This document shows positions 1-6,937 of a stretch of 10,912 nucleotides of DNA, one piece after another. Under the pieces are notes generated by a model, which ran no database searches, was not told the origin of the DNA, and saw only the letters and a list, made by a program, of their open reading frames with translations. This stretch comes from Selenomonadaceae bacterium. Lineage in GTDB: Bacteria > Bacillota > Negativicutes > Selenomonadales > Selenomonadaceae. The position numbers and the translations under genes were made by a program. Position 1 is the stretch's first letter. Every line of letters starts with the position of its first letter. The DNA lies in assembly GCA_016286075.1 (NCBI GenBank), contig JAEERZ010000046.1, forward strand, positions 1 to 10,912, given 5' to 3'.

Positions 1-1
1 C

Positions 2-328
2 GAGGACCAGACCAAGATGAGCAAGGACGAGATGATCGAGTTCGCGAAGTACAGCGGACTGGATAGGATCGTTTATGTGACGACGGGTACGCCCGTAGTG
101 GAGCAGTCCAAGGATATTTGGGTGGGGTCCATTATCCGCACGTCCATGAATGCACGAGTTATCGTCATGGAAGCGGACGGCACGATGGTGGACCTCTTCA
201 GCGCCTCGCAGAACGGCGATTCCCGCTCCAGCGAGATGCGGGCCAAGCGAGACTGTTTCAAGAAAGTCATGCGGGAAATCCGTACCCATATTGAGGAAAA
301 TAAGAGCGGCACGAAAAAAGCTGCGTAA
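2..328 (+). CDS. C-terminal part of an unidentified protein (5' end outside window)
   Basis: The frame is open from base 2 to a TAA at 326-328. It gives about 108 residues with no stop upstream, so the gene probably begins before the window. The first internal ATG is at 17, but no convincing ribosome binding site lies at usual spacing before it. The visible part has a short helix-like acidic/basic start, then a stretch that looks like alternating beta strands (IVYVTTGTPVV, then IIRTSMNARVIVMEADGTMVDLF), and a basic helical tail ending TKKAA. I cannot assign a family. The strand pattern with a central 'ARVIVMEADGTMVDLF' resembles the C-terminal half of small envelope proteins common in Negativicutes, but that is a weak impression. 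It ends 36 bases before the methyltransferase gene. Base composition is closer to the GC-rich bulk of the window than to its downstream neighbour. Confidence 0.6.
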   Translation, partial: EDQTKMSKDEMIEFAKYSGLDRIVYVTTGTPVVEQSKDIWVGSIIRTSMNARVIVMEADGTMVDLFSASQNGDSRSSEMRAKRDCFKKVMREIRTHIEENKSGTKKAA

Positions 329-351
329 TTTCAGCATATGTAATTATTTTC

Positions 352-356
352 AGGGG
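352..356 (+). promoter_or_regulatory. Ribosome binding site deciding a TTG start
   Basis: AGGGG lies 8 bases before TTG at 365. The further upstream candidates, GTG at 356 and TTG at 359, overlap or touch this motif and have no Shine-Dalgarno sequence of their own. I therefore favour TTG 365 as the start of the methyltransferase gene. Confidence 0.5.
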
Positions 357-364
357 TGTTGGGG

Positions 365-1381
365 TTGAGAAAGCGGCGTGCTATCGTTTACGGAATGGAA
401 AGATTTCTGAAATATGAACAGCCGATTCTTGAGCAATACGAAGTGGCTTGTATTCTTGATCCGGCAGAGAAATATCAAGGAAAGTTTTATCGGGGGATTC
501 CCGTTTTTGATTTTCGATGCTTGATTGCGGCCGTATATGATTGTGTTCTTTTGGTAGAAGGAAGAGATAATTCGGGGGAATTGATACATTCCTATGGAGT
601 CCCTTGGGATAAAATTTTCATTTTCGTCAATGAGCGCGGGAATGAATGGGAAGATGTCGTATTGACTGTAGAAGGGACTAAAATTAAAGCGCGGTTTGAT
701 ACGACGCAATTCTTTTTACGGAATCAGACCGACTTTTGGGTTATGCATGAAATTTTTTGCAGGGACGAGTACAGTTTTTCTATCCAAGATGCGCCGTGCA
801 TTGTTTTCGATGTGGGAATGAATGTGGGGCTCGCGACGCTGTATTTTGCACAAAAGGACAATGTGGAGCGAGTTTATTCTTTTGAACCTTTTCCTGCAAC
901 GTATGCACAGGCCTTGGAAAATTTTAGCTTGAACTGTGAAACGATTGGGTCGAAAATTCAAGCGTTTAATTTTGGGTTAAGCGATTATGATGGCGAAGAA
1001 ACTTTCAGTTATATGCCCGATTATCCTGGCAATGCCCGGACTGTGCATGAAGGCGGGGAGACGAATCCGGGTGCGGAACGATTTGATGTCGATGTGAAAA
1101 TTAAAGATGCCGGAAGAATATTACGCCCTTTTTTTGAAAAGCATAAAGACAAATTGATTGTCATGAAAATTGATTGCGAAGGAGCAGAGTATGCGATATT
1201 TAGTTCATTGGATCGGGAGGGGATTTTGCATTGGCCGACGATTTTTATGATGGAAACGCATATGGGAAAAGAGCAATTGCTAAAAAATCATTTGAAGTAT
1301 AAGGGTTATGCCTTTTTTTCGCCGTATATGGGGGGACAAGGAAAAAACGGGATGTTGTATGCCGTGAAAATAAAGGAATAA
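365..1381 (+). CDS. FkbM-family SAM-dependent methyltransferase with N-terminal Rossmann-like domain
   Basis: This predicted protein of 338 residues transfers a methyl group from S-adenosylmethionine, in this family usually onto an oxygen of a sugar or small molecule. The substrate here is unknown. The catalytic domain fills the C-terminal two thirds. It shows the SAM-binding loop FDVGMNVG (about 148-155), the acidic strand end YSFEP (about 171-175) and the family signature KIDCEGAE (about 268-275). The first 100 residues start with RRAIVYG and contain ILDP and GIPVFDF, the pattern of a small nucleotide-binding Rossmann domain often fused to sugar-modifying enzymes. The gene is visibly AT-richer than its neighbours: 1141-1200 is 35% G+C, while 1861-1920 in prfB is 70%. 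Together with its lone position ahead of prfB this suggests acquisition by transfer, probably as a glycan-modifying gene. Methyltransferase assignment is firm; substrate and start codon are not. Alternative starts are GTG 356 and ATG 395; the latter would cut into the N-terminal domain. Confidence 0.85.
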   Translation: MRKRRAIVYGMERFLKYEQPILEQYEVACILDPAEKYQGKFYRGIPVFDFRCLIAAVYDCVLLVEGRDNSGELIHSYGVPWDKIFIFVNERGNEWEDVVLTVEGTKIKARFDTTQFFLRNQTDFWVMHEIFCRDEYSFSIQDAPCIVFDVGMNVGLATLYFAQKDNVERVYSFEPFPATYAQALENFSLNCETIGSKIQAFNFGLSDYDGEETFSYMPDYPGNARTVHEGGETNPGAERFDVDVKIKDAGRILRPFFEKHKDKLIVMKIDCEGAEYAIFSSLDREGILHWPTIFMMETHMGKEQLLKNHLKYKGYAFFSPYMGGQGKNGMLYAVKIKE

Positions 1382-1446
1382 ATAGAATCCGTATAAAGAC
1401 ATAAGAATTGTGAACGTGCAAAATATTTTAAGGAAGTGAATCGTCG

Positions 1447-2554
1447 ATGCTGGAAGAATGGAAGGCTCCAATAACGGCTTTGAAGGCAAAGCTGGGCGAA
1501 ATGGGGTCGTCTCTTTGACGTCGCACGCAAAGAGGAAAAGATTGCGGAATTAGAATACAAGATGGGCGCCCCCGATTTTTGGGACGACGCGGAAGCGGCG
1601 CAGGCGCTCAATCAAGAACTGGCCGACCTGAAGGGCGGCGTGGATACCTATAACGCGCTTGTCGCGAAGACGGACGACCTGATGACGCTCTGGGAAATGG
1701 GCATGGAGGAAAAAGACGAAGGCGTCGAGGCGGACGTGAAGGCGGAGTATGATTCGCTGAAGAACGAGCTTCGTTCGTTGGAACTGGAATTGCTTCTCTC
1801 CGGCGAGTACGACGCGAACAACGCCTATCTCGAGCTTCACGCCGGGGCGGGCGGAACCGAGGCGCAGGACTGGACGCAGATGCTCCTTCGCATGTACGGG
1901 CGTTGGGCGGAGCGGCACGGATTTTCCGTCGAGACGCTGGACTTGCAGCCCGGCGATGAAGCCGGCGTCAAGTCCGTCATGCTTTTCGTCAAGGGGCATA
2001 ACGCTTACGGCTATTTGAAATCGGAAAAGGGAGTTCATCGTCTCGTCCGTATTTCGCCCTTCGACTCGAACGCACGTCGTCATACGTCCTTTTCCGCCTG
2101 CGACGTGATGCCGGAAATGGAGGACGCGAAGGAAGTCGAGATCGACATGGACGACGTCCGCGTCGATACTTACCGTTCCAGCGGCGCGGGCGGTCAGCAC
2201 ATCAACAAGACTTCGTCGGCGGTTCGCATGACGCACATGCCGACAGGCATCGTGGTTCAGTGCCAGAACGAGCGCTCGCAGATACAGAATCGCGAGGTGT
2301 GCCTGCGGATGCTGCGCGCCAAGCTCTTTGAACTGGAAGAGAAAAAGAAGGAAGAAGAGCGAGCGAAACTCGAAGGCGTGCAGCAGAAAATCGAGTGGGG
2401 CAGCCAGATCCGCTCCTATGTGTTCCAGCCCTATACGATGGTGAAAGACCATCGGACCGGCGAGGAGACGGGCAACGTGCAGGCGGTCATGGACGGCGAG
2501 ATCGACCCGTTCATCGAGTCGTTCCTTGCGGCGAAAGCGAACCATCAAATTTAA
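1447..2554 (+). CDS. prfB: Peptide chain release factor 2 (RF2), expressed by programmed +1 frameshift
   Basis: RF2 recognises UGA and UAA stop codons in the ribosomal A site and triggers peptide release. Translation starts at ATG 1447, 7 bases after the near-perfect Shine-Dalgarno AAGGAAGTGA (1430-1439). It runs 23 codons to an in-frame TGA at 1516-1518. A +1 shift at CTT TGA C (1513-1519) joins it to the frame beginning GAC at 1517, which stays open to TAA 2552-2554. The joined product is 368 residues, the usual RF2 length. The stop-codon recognition motif SPF lies at about 203-205 and the catalytic GGQ at about 248-250, inside SSGAGGQHINKTSSAVR. Both are intact and sit very close to their positions in E. 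coli RF2. The frameshift gives autoregulation: when RF2 is scarce the ribosome pauses at UGA and slips. A naive caller would start at ATG 1562 and lose the first 38 residues. The next gene begins 15 bases downstream. Confidence 0.97.
1503..1519 (+). promoter_or_regulatory. prfB programmed +1 frameshift site
   Basis: The slippery sequence CTTTGAC (1513-1519) is the classical prfB site: peptidyl-tRNA on CUU slips forward one base at the UGA stop. A G-run GGGG (1503-1506) upstream could act as the internal Shine-Dalgarno stimulator. It lies 6 bases before CTT, whereas in E. coli AGGGGG lies 3 bases before CTT. That the reading continues as DVARKEEKIAELEYKMGAPDFW, typical RF2 N-terminal sequence, confirms the shift. 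Confidence 0.95.
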
Positions 2555-2569
2555 GGCAGGGGATTCCTT

Positions 2570-3304
2570 GTGAAAAAATTTCTGATGATTGTCGGTTTTT
2601 TGTTCCTGCTCTTGATTGGGTTGGCTGAGGCGGGACTTCCGAGGATTGCTTCGGGAGCATTGGATATGGCGCTTCGGAACGCGCTGAAAACCGAGACGGT
2701 GAATGTGAGCGCGAGGACGTTTCCCGCGTGCAGGCTGCTGATAGGGCACATCGGAACTATCGACATCGAGGCGGAGAACGGAATGCTGGGCAATCTGCGC
2801 TCGGCGAAGCTGACGCTGCACGGAGAGTGCGTCCAGATGCCGCCCGACGTGTTGCTGCACCATAACTTCGCGATAACGGATGCGGATGAGCTGACTTTGA
2901 CGGGCATCGTGACCGAAGACGATCTTGCGGATTATCTGAACCGCGACATCAAGGAAATTAACGACGCGAAGGTCAAGATCACAAAGGAGAAAGTGCTGGC
3001 GGACGCGACCACGAAGGTCATGGGGCGCAGCGCGGACGTGCATATCGAAGGCGTTTTCTTCATTGAGGACAACACGATTTGCCTTCGGCTGACGAACGTG
3101 CAGGTCAAGAAAGTCTTCTTCGGCCGCGATTTGACCGCGAATTTGTTTGACCGCATCAATCTTTATAATTTCGACAGGCTCAATATGCCCGTGGAGCTGG
3201 ACGAAGCAATACACGAGGACGGGCAGGTCGTGCTGAAAGCGAGTCGCCATCCCGGGAAGACGTACGGCGACGGTCGGAAGCGTGCAAAAGGTGACAAGGC
3301 ATGA
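2570..3304 (+). CDS. Signal-anchored DUF2993 family protein
   Basis: This is a 244-residue exported or membrane-anchored protein. The start is GTG 2570, 6 bases after AGGGGA (2558-2563). Residues 1-21 (KKF then a hydrophobic run ending LAEAG) form a signal peptide or N-terminal anchor, so the rest lies outside the cytoplasmic membrane. The body fits DUF2993: the region around SARTFPACRLLIGHIGTIDIEAEN, then LTGIVTEDDLADYLNRDI (about 109-127), then paired strands DVHIEGVFFIEDNTICLRL. Members of this family are thought to be lipid-handling envelope proteins (LmeA in mycobacteria acts in lipomannan synthesis); that function is not shown for this gene. The C-terminus is basic (GRKRAKGDKA). Its TGA overlaps the next gene's ATG (ATGA at 3301-3304), implying translational coupling and a shared envelope role with the DUF5693 protein. 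Family call is likely, function open. Confidence 0.75.
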   Translation: MKKFLMIVGFLFLLLIGLAEAGLPRIASGALDMALRNALKTETVNVSARTFPACRLLIGHIGTIDIEAENGMLGNLRSAKLTLHGECVQMPPDVLLHHNFAITDADELTLTGIVTEDDLADYLNRDIKEINDAKVKITKEKVLADATTKVMGRSADVHIEGVFFIEDNTICLRLTNVQVKKVFFGRDLTANLFDRINLYNFDRLNMPVELDEAIHEDGQVVLKASRHPGKTYGDGRKRAKGDKA

Positions 3305-5346
3305 AGCGTTTTCAATACAATCGGCTGCTTTGCGTCGCAATCCTGATCGGGCTTGTGGCGTCGTTGGTCATCAACGTGCGCCGTCATGAGGTCGAGCAGC
3401 GGAATATGACGGTGGATTTTGCCATCGACTATGAATCGCTGCTGGAACTGGCGGAGCGAGAAGGGCTTCCTCCCGCGAAGGTGCTTGCGGACGCGAAAGA
3501 AGCGGGCTTTACTTCGCTGGCTGTCTATGAACGCACGTTCAAGAAAATGAATCTCAGCGGCAAGGCGACCGCCGTGCCGGGAGCCTCGATACTGGAGCGG
3601 TATGAGAGCGGCGCGCTGGCAAGTGCGGAATGGCGCGCGATGGTCGAGCGCGGAGAGATCGTCGGCACCGAAGTTTATGTGACGAGCCACGACCCTTTGA
3701 CTTATCGTGAGGTCAAGGAGGACTTGATTCGGCGTCTCGGCGCGGATCGCGTGCGGCCTTTTGTTGCGGACGGGCGCGAGGCGCTTGCGGTCAAGGCGCA
3801 ATATAAGTCGTTTGAGAAAATGCACCTCGGTATGCCGACGGACGAGATGCGCGCGGTGAACGAGGCGGGCTTTTATGTCATCGCCCGGCCCACCAATTAC
3901 GTCAAGGCGACGCCCGAGGACGTGGCGGCGATGTTTCGCCGTCTTGACGGCATCCGCGTTTCGGAAGTCATTTTTTCCGACAAGCAGGCGCTCGGAGCTC
4001 CCGACGCGCTTGCCGCGACAGCCGAAGAATGCAGGGCGCGTAATCTTACGATTGGGCTGATCGAGGCGCCGACCCAGCTTCAGTTCTACAAGCAGGAAGG
4101 GCTTTTGGAACTGGCGAAGATGCTGGATTACCGCGCGGCGCGGCTTTATTCCATCGCCAAGGACGAGATGGAAAAAATCGCGATTCCCGTTGCCATCGAG
4201 CGTTGGGTCAACACGGACGAGGAACGCAATATCCGCGTCGATCTTTTGCGGATTTTTGAAAAGCCGCAGGTCGGCAAGACGCTGTACGAAACGAACATGG
4301 ACTATTTCCGCGCGACCCATGACGCGTTGGCGGCGCATGGTTTTTCATTCGGACCGGCGACTTGGTTCGAGCCTTTCGAGCCGTCCCGCGTTTTACGCGC
4401 GCTGGTCATGGTCGGCGTAGCGGCGGCTGGCGTGCTGTATCTTTCGCTGGTGCTGCCGTGGCTGAATCGCCGTCCGAAAATCGAGCTGATGCTTTTCGCG
4501 GCGGGCGCGCTTTTGATGGCCATTCCCGTTTTGATGGGGCATGGAGGAAAAATACGGCTGATTGCGTCCCTTGCCTCGGCGAATCTCTTCCCGTCCATTG
4601 CGATGCTTTGGATGCTTGATCGGATTCGGGACAAGGAGCCCGACGCAGGCTGGTCGCTGCCGCGGCTCATCGGTTCGGCGGCGTTAGCGCTGTGGGTAAC
4701 GGGGGCGCTGTCCTTTATCGGTGCGGCGTATCTTTCCGGTTCGCTGTCGGACGTTGAGTATTTCCTGGAGGTCAATATTTTCCGAGGCATCAAGCTGACG
4801 TTTGTGCTGCCGCTGATTTTGGTGGCGGTGGGCTTTATGCAGCGATTCGACGTCTTTGACGGAAAGTTGGCGGAGGGAGACGACGCGCTGGCGCAAATTC
4901 GGCGGATCTTGGACAGGACGATTACGGTGCGGCTGCTGGCGGTGCTTGGCTTCGCGCTTTTAGCGGGCGTGGTGTTCATCGCGCGTTCCGGTCACAATAT
5001 GGGCATGCCGGTTTCGGGGCTTGAAATCCGTTTCCGCGCGTTCTTGGAGCAGGCCATGTATGCGCGCCCGCGGTCAAAGGAGCTTTTGATCGGGCATCCG
5101 GCGTTTATGCTGGCGGCTTACGTCTGGGCGAGGAAATGGCCTGCGGCGGTGTTTTTCGCGCTGGTGATGGCGGCGACCATCGGGCAGGGCTCGATGGTGG
5201 AAACTTTCGCCCACATGCGGACGCCGGTGATGATGTCCGTGGCGAGGGGCGTCGGCGGCATCGTTTTGGGCGCGGGCATCGGCGCTGTGTTGATGGTGCT
5301 GGCGGAGATTTGGTATCGGTTTTTCAATCGCGTATGTAACAAGTAA
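3301..5346 (+). CDS. DUF5693 family polytopic membrane protein
   Basis: This 681-residue membrane protein has unknown biochemical function. There is one N-terminal transmembrane segment (about 8-25). A long soluble domain of about 330 residues, probably on the outer face of the membrane, follows. It includes YESLLELAEREGLPPAKVLADAKEAGFTSLAVYERT (about 44-79) and an alternating helix/strand pattern reminiscent of a TIM-like barrel. After residue 360 come about eight hydrophobic segments (roughly 364-388, 395-412, 418-440, 455-479, 496-512, 543-561, 601-627, 646-672). A conserved-looking loop RPRSKELLIGHPAF lies near 589-602. Architecture and position between DUF2993 and csaB match the DUF5693 proteins of Firmicutes. 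It starts within the stop of the preceding gene and ends 37 bases before csaB, so the three are very probably one transcript. Association with CsaB suggests a part in assembling or exporting a cell-envelope polymer; this is inference from neighbourhood only. Confidence 0.75.
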   Translation: MKRFQYNRLLCVAILIGLVASLVINVRRHEVEQRNMTVDFAIDYESLLELAEREGLPPAKVLADAKEAGFTSLAVYERTFKKMNLSGKATAVPGASILERYESGALASAEWRAMVERGEIVGTEVYVTSHDPLTYREVKEDLIRRLGADRVRPFVADGREALAVKAQYKSFEKMHLGMPTDEMRAVNEAGFYVIARPTNYVKATPEDVAAMFRRLDGIRVSEVIFSDKQALGAPDALAATAEECRARNLTIGLIEAPTQLQFYKQEGLLELAKMLDYRAARLYSIAKDEMEKIAIPVAIERWVNTDEERNIRVDLLRIFEKPQVGKTLYETNMDYFRATHDALAAHGFSFGPATWFEPFEPSRVLRALVMVGVAAAGVLYLSLVLPWLNRRPKIELMLFAAGALLMAIPVLMGHGGKIRLIASLASANLFPSIAMLWMLDRIRDKEPDAGWSLPRLIGSAALALWVTGALSFIGAAYLSGSLSDVEYFLEVNIFRGIKLTFVLPLILVAVGFMQRFDVFDGKLAEGDDALAQIRRILDRTITVRLLAVLGFALLAGVVFIARSGHNMGMPVSGLEIRFRAFLEQAMYARPRSKELLIGHPAFMLAAYVWARKWPAAVFFALVMAATIGQGSMVETFAHMRTPVMMSVARGVGGIVLGAGIGAVLMVLAEIWYRFFNRVCNK

Positions 5347-5383
5347 GCAAGGAAGTTTTGATAAAGGAGTTTTAATCGGCGGT

Positions 5384-6487
5384 ATGAAGCGGATTGTGGT
5401 ATCCGGGTATTACGGCTCGAAAAACGCCGGAGACGAGGCGATGCTCGCGGCGATGATCGAGGTTATATCCGATCTGGACCCACAAGTGAATATCACGGTC
5501 ATTTCGACCGACCCTGAGGATACGAAGCGGAGGCACGGCGTTCAAGCCGTCTCGTGGCTCGCCGTCGGGGAAATTACGAGCGCGTTGCGCTCCGCAGATC
5601 TTTTGATTTCCGGCGGCGGTTCGCTTTTGCAGAATGTGACCAGCGGGCGGAGTCTTTACTATTATCTCGGCGTGATTTGGCTTGCGGAGCGGCTCGGCGT
5701 TCCCGTTATGCTCTACGCGCAGGGCATCGGCCCCGTTTGCGGCGGCCTCGCGCGTTCGCTGATGCGGCGCATCGCGGGCGACGTATCGTTGATTACGGTG
5801 CGCGACCATGGCTCCTTTGAGGAGATAGAGAATCTCGGCATTGCCCGTCCTCCCGTAGAGGTCACGGCGGACCCGGTGCTGGCGATCCATCCTGTGGATC
5901 TCGGCATTGGGCGCGGGATTTTGAAGCGGGCGAACGCGGACGGCGCAAAGCCCGTCATCGGCGTTTCCGTGCGCGAGTGGCGGGGTTGGGAACATTACAA
6001 GCAGGTGATTGCGGAAGCGGCGGATCGGGTATCCAAAGAACTGGACGCCCGCGTGGTGTTTTTCCCGATGCAGGTGCCGGAGGACGTGAAGACGGCGGAA
6101 GACATCGCCGGGCGGATGACGGCGAACGCGACGGTCTTGACGGACGAGTTTGCCACCAGCGAGCTGCTTTCTCTCGTGGGAAATTTCGACCTGCTGCTGG
6201 CGGTGCGGCTCCATGCGTTGATTTTCGCAGGCGTTATGGGCGTGCCGATGGTGGGCGTTTCCTACGACCCGAAAATCGACCGTTTCCTCGGTTCCATCGG
6301 CGAGACGGCGGCGGGCGATTTGAAGACCGTTACGACAGACGCGGTGATGGAGAAGATTTGCGCAAAATGGAAAGATCGCTCAGATTTTCGCAAGAACAAC
6401 GCGGAACTGATGGCGGAACTCCGTCGTTTGGCGGCACGAAATGCGGAACTTGCACTGGAATTTATCGAAAAGCACGAGAAAAAATAG
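5384..6487 (+). CDS. csaB: Polysaccharide pyruvyl transferase CsaB
   Basis: This 367-residue enzyme is predicted to transfer pyruvate from phosphoenolpyruvate to a sugar of a secondary cell-wall polymer, making the ketal that SLH domains bind. Family motifs in order: the N-terminal GYYGSKNAGDEA (8-19), ISGGGSLLQN (75-84), YAQGIGPV (111-118), the central SVREW (about 205-209), and the C-terminal AVRLHALIFAGVMGVPMVGVSYDPKIDRFL (about 263-292) of pyruvyl transferases. Length is normal. ATG 5384 is the only sensible start because the motif begins at residue 8. The best Shine-Dalgarno, AAGGAG at 5364-5369, is 14 bases away, unusually far. In Negativicutes, SLH-domain proteins such as OmpM link the outer membrane to the wall, so CsaB here may serve that linkage rather than an S-layer. 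It is the last gene of its operon; a strong terminator follows. Confidence 0.9.
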   Translation: MKRIVVSGYYGSKNAGDEAMLAAMIEVISDLDPQVNITVISTDPEDTKRRHGVQAVSWLAVGEITSALRSADLLISGGGSLLQNVTSGRSLYYYLGVIWLAERLGVPVMLYAQGIGPVCGGLARSLMRRIAGDVSLITVRDHGSFEEIENLGIARPPVEVTADPVLAIHPVDLGIGRGILKRANADGAKPVIGVSVREWRGWEHYKQVIAEAADRVSKELDARVVFFPMQVPEDVKTAEDIAGRMTANATVLTDEFATSELLSLVGNFDLLLAVRLHALIFAGVMGVPMVGVSYDPKIDRFLGSIGETAAGDLKTVTTDAVMEKICAKWKDRSDFRKNNAELMAELRRLAARNAELALEFIEKHEKK

Positions 6488-6498
6488 CGTGAAAGTTG

Positions 6499-6541
6499 AA
6501 AAGACCGTATGGGAATAAGCGCTCCCATACGGTCTTTTGTT
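6499..6541 (+). terminator. Rho-independent terminator after csaB (bidirectional in form)
   Basis: A perfect 16-bp inverted repeat has arms AAAAGACCGTATGGGA (6499-6514) and TCCCATACGGTCTTTT (6523-6538), an 8-base loop and a T-rich end. It starts 11 bases after the csaB stop. The A-run on the left also makes it a plausible terminator for minus-strand transcripts leaving the tRNA region. Confidence 0.93.
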
Positions 6542-6569
6542 ATCCACAATATTTATCCACATATGCACA
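6540..6569 (+). promoter_or_regulatory. Tandem DnaA boxes
   Basis: Two perfect consensus DnaA 9-mers, TTATCCACA, lie at 6540-6548 and 6553-6561 in the same orientation, 13 bp start to start. A third one-mismatch copy, ATATGCACA, follows at 6561-6569 and shares one base with the second. They sit in the gene-free spacer between the convergent csaB and tRNA terminators, so they do not look like a promoter operator. A further one-mismatch box, TTATACACG, overlaps the tRNA promoter at 6891-6899. Candidate DnaA titration or replication-control site. Confidence 0.55.
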
Positions 6570-6639
6570 TGTATTCAGTGAAAAAAGTGGAAAACTGCGA
6601 GCAACTGGAAAATCTTCTCTGCTGCGCGCCGTTTTGCAT

Positions 6640-6661
6640 AAAAAAAGAGCCTCGCGGCTCT
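6640..6661 (-). terminator. Terminator of tRNA-Val(CAC)
   Basis: Read on the minus strand, a 6-bp stem AGAGCC/GGCTCT with a 4-base loop (6646-6661) is followed by seven T (6646-6640). It lies 8 bases past the encoded CCA end of the tRNA at 6670. Typical short tRNA-operon terminator. Confidence 0.85.
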
Positions 6662-6669
6662 AAATTATC

Positions 6670-6746
6670 TGGTGCCCAAACAGCGACTCGAACGCTGGAC
6701 CCCCACCATGTGACGATGGTGCTCTAACCAACTGAGCTATTTGGGC
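6670..6746 (-). tRNA. tRNA-Val (anticodon CAC)
   Basis: A 77-base cloverleaf with encoded CCA decodes GUG. Acceptor arms GCCCAAA (6746-6740) and TTTGGGC pair fully. The D stem is GCTC/GAGC with loop AGTTGGTTA. The anticodon stem CCATC/GGTGG has one T-G pair. The anticodon loop is GTCACAT, with T33, CAC at 34-36 and A37. The T stem CAGCG/CGCTG carries loop TTCGAGT. Aligning base for base with the D-stem to variable-loop span of E. coli tRNA-Val gives the same length and confirms the anticodon frame. Position 32 is G, which is unusual since a pyrimidine is normal there. It lies downstream of tRNA-Val(GAC) on the same strand and has no clear promoter of its own. Confidence 0.93.
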
Positions 6747-6766
6747 GAAGAATGAAGATATAACAG

Positions 6767-6786
6767 AAAAGGCTGGCAAGCCAGCC
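6767..6786 (-). terminator. Hairpin with T-run between the two tRNA genes
   Basis: On the minus strand the stem GGCTGG/CCAGCC has a 4-base loop and is followed by TTTT (6770-6767). It lies 10 bases past the CCA end of tRNA-Val(GAC) and 20 bases before tRNA-Val(CAC). The T-run is short, so it may be a partial terminator or a processing stem rather than a full stop. Confidence 0.7.
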
Positions 6787-6796
6787 CGTATTTTCG

Positions 6797-6873
6797 TGGT
6801 GCGCTGTGCAGAAATCGAATCTGCGACCCCCACCATGTCAAGGTGATACTCTAACCAACTGAGCTAACAGCGC
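6797..6873 (-). tRNA. tRNA-Val (anticodon GAC)
   Basis: A 77-base cloverleaf with encoded CCA decodes GUC and GUU. Acceptor arms GCGCTGT (6873-6867) and ACAGCGC pair fully. The D stem GCTC/GAGT ends in a G-T pair. The anticodon stem is TCACC/GGTGG with a T-G pair. The anticodon loop is TTGACAT, with T33, GAC at 34-36 and A37. The T stem GCAGA/TCTGC carries loop TTCGATT. The stretch GGTGGGGGTC is identical to the neighbouring tRNA-Val(CAC), suggesting an old duplication of the valine family. It is the promoter-proximal gene of the pair. Confidence 0.95.
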
Positions 6874-6889
6874 ATTTGCAACGTAAGTT

Positions 6890-6918
6890 ATTATACACGA
6901 AGGCATTTGATTTTGCAA
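6890..6918 (-). promoter_or_regulatory. Promoter of the tRNA-Val genes
   Basis: On the minus strand, -35 TTGCAA (6918-6913) and -10 TATAAT (6895-6890, perfect) are separated by 17 bases. The expected transcription start is a few bases before the mature tRNA 5' end at 6873. The -10 region overlaps a one-mismatch DnaA box (6891-6899, plus strand). Confidence 0.8.
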
Positions 6919-6937
6919 TAGGCGGAGGAAATATTTT

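Noticed and set aside
1562..2554. prfB starting at ATG 1562 as an unshifted gene
   Set aside because: It would lose 38 N-terminal residues typical of RF2, and there is a canonical frameshift site and good ribosome binding site upstream at 1430-1519.
1550..3340. Very long open frame on the minus strand (about 596 codons) opposite prfB and the DUF2993 gene, with similar ones at 3163-4338, 6974-7942 and 8245-9573
   Set aside because: They lie antisense to well-supported genes in GC-rich sequence, where stops are rare on the opposite strand. The translations are Arg/His-rich with no recognisable domain.
6509..6727. Plus-strand open frame through the csaB terminator, DnaA boxes and tRNA-Val(CAC)
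   Set aside because: It starts in the terminator loop region, has no ribosome binding site and crosses a tRNA gene on the opposite strand.
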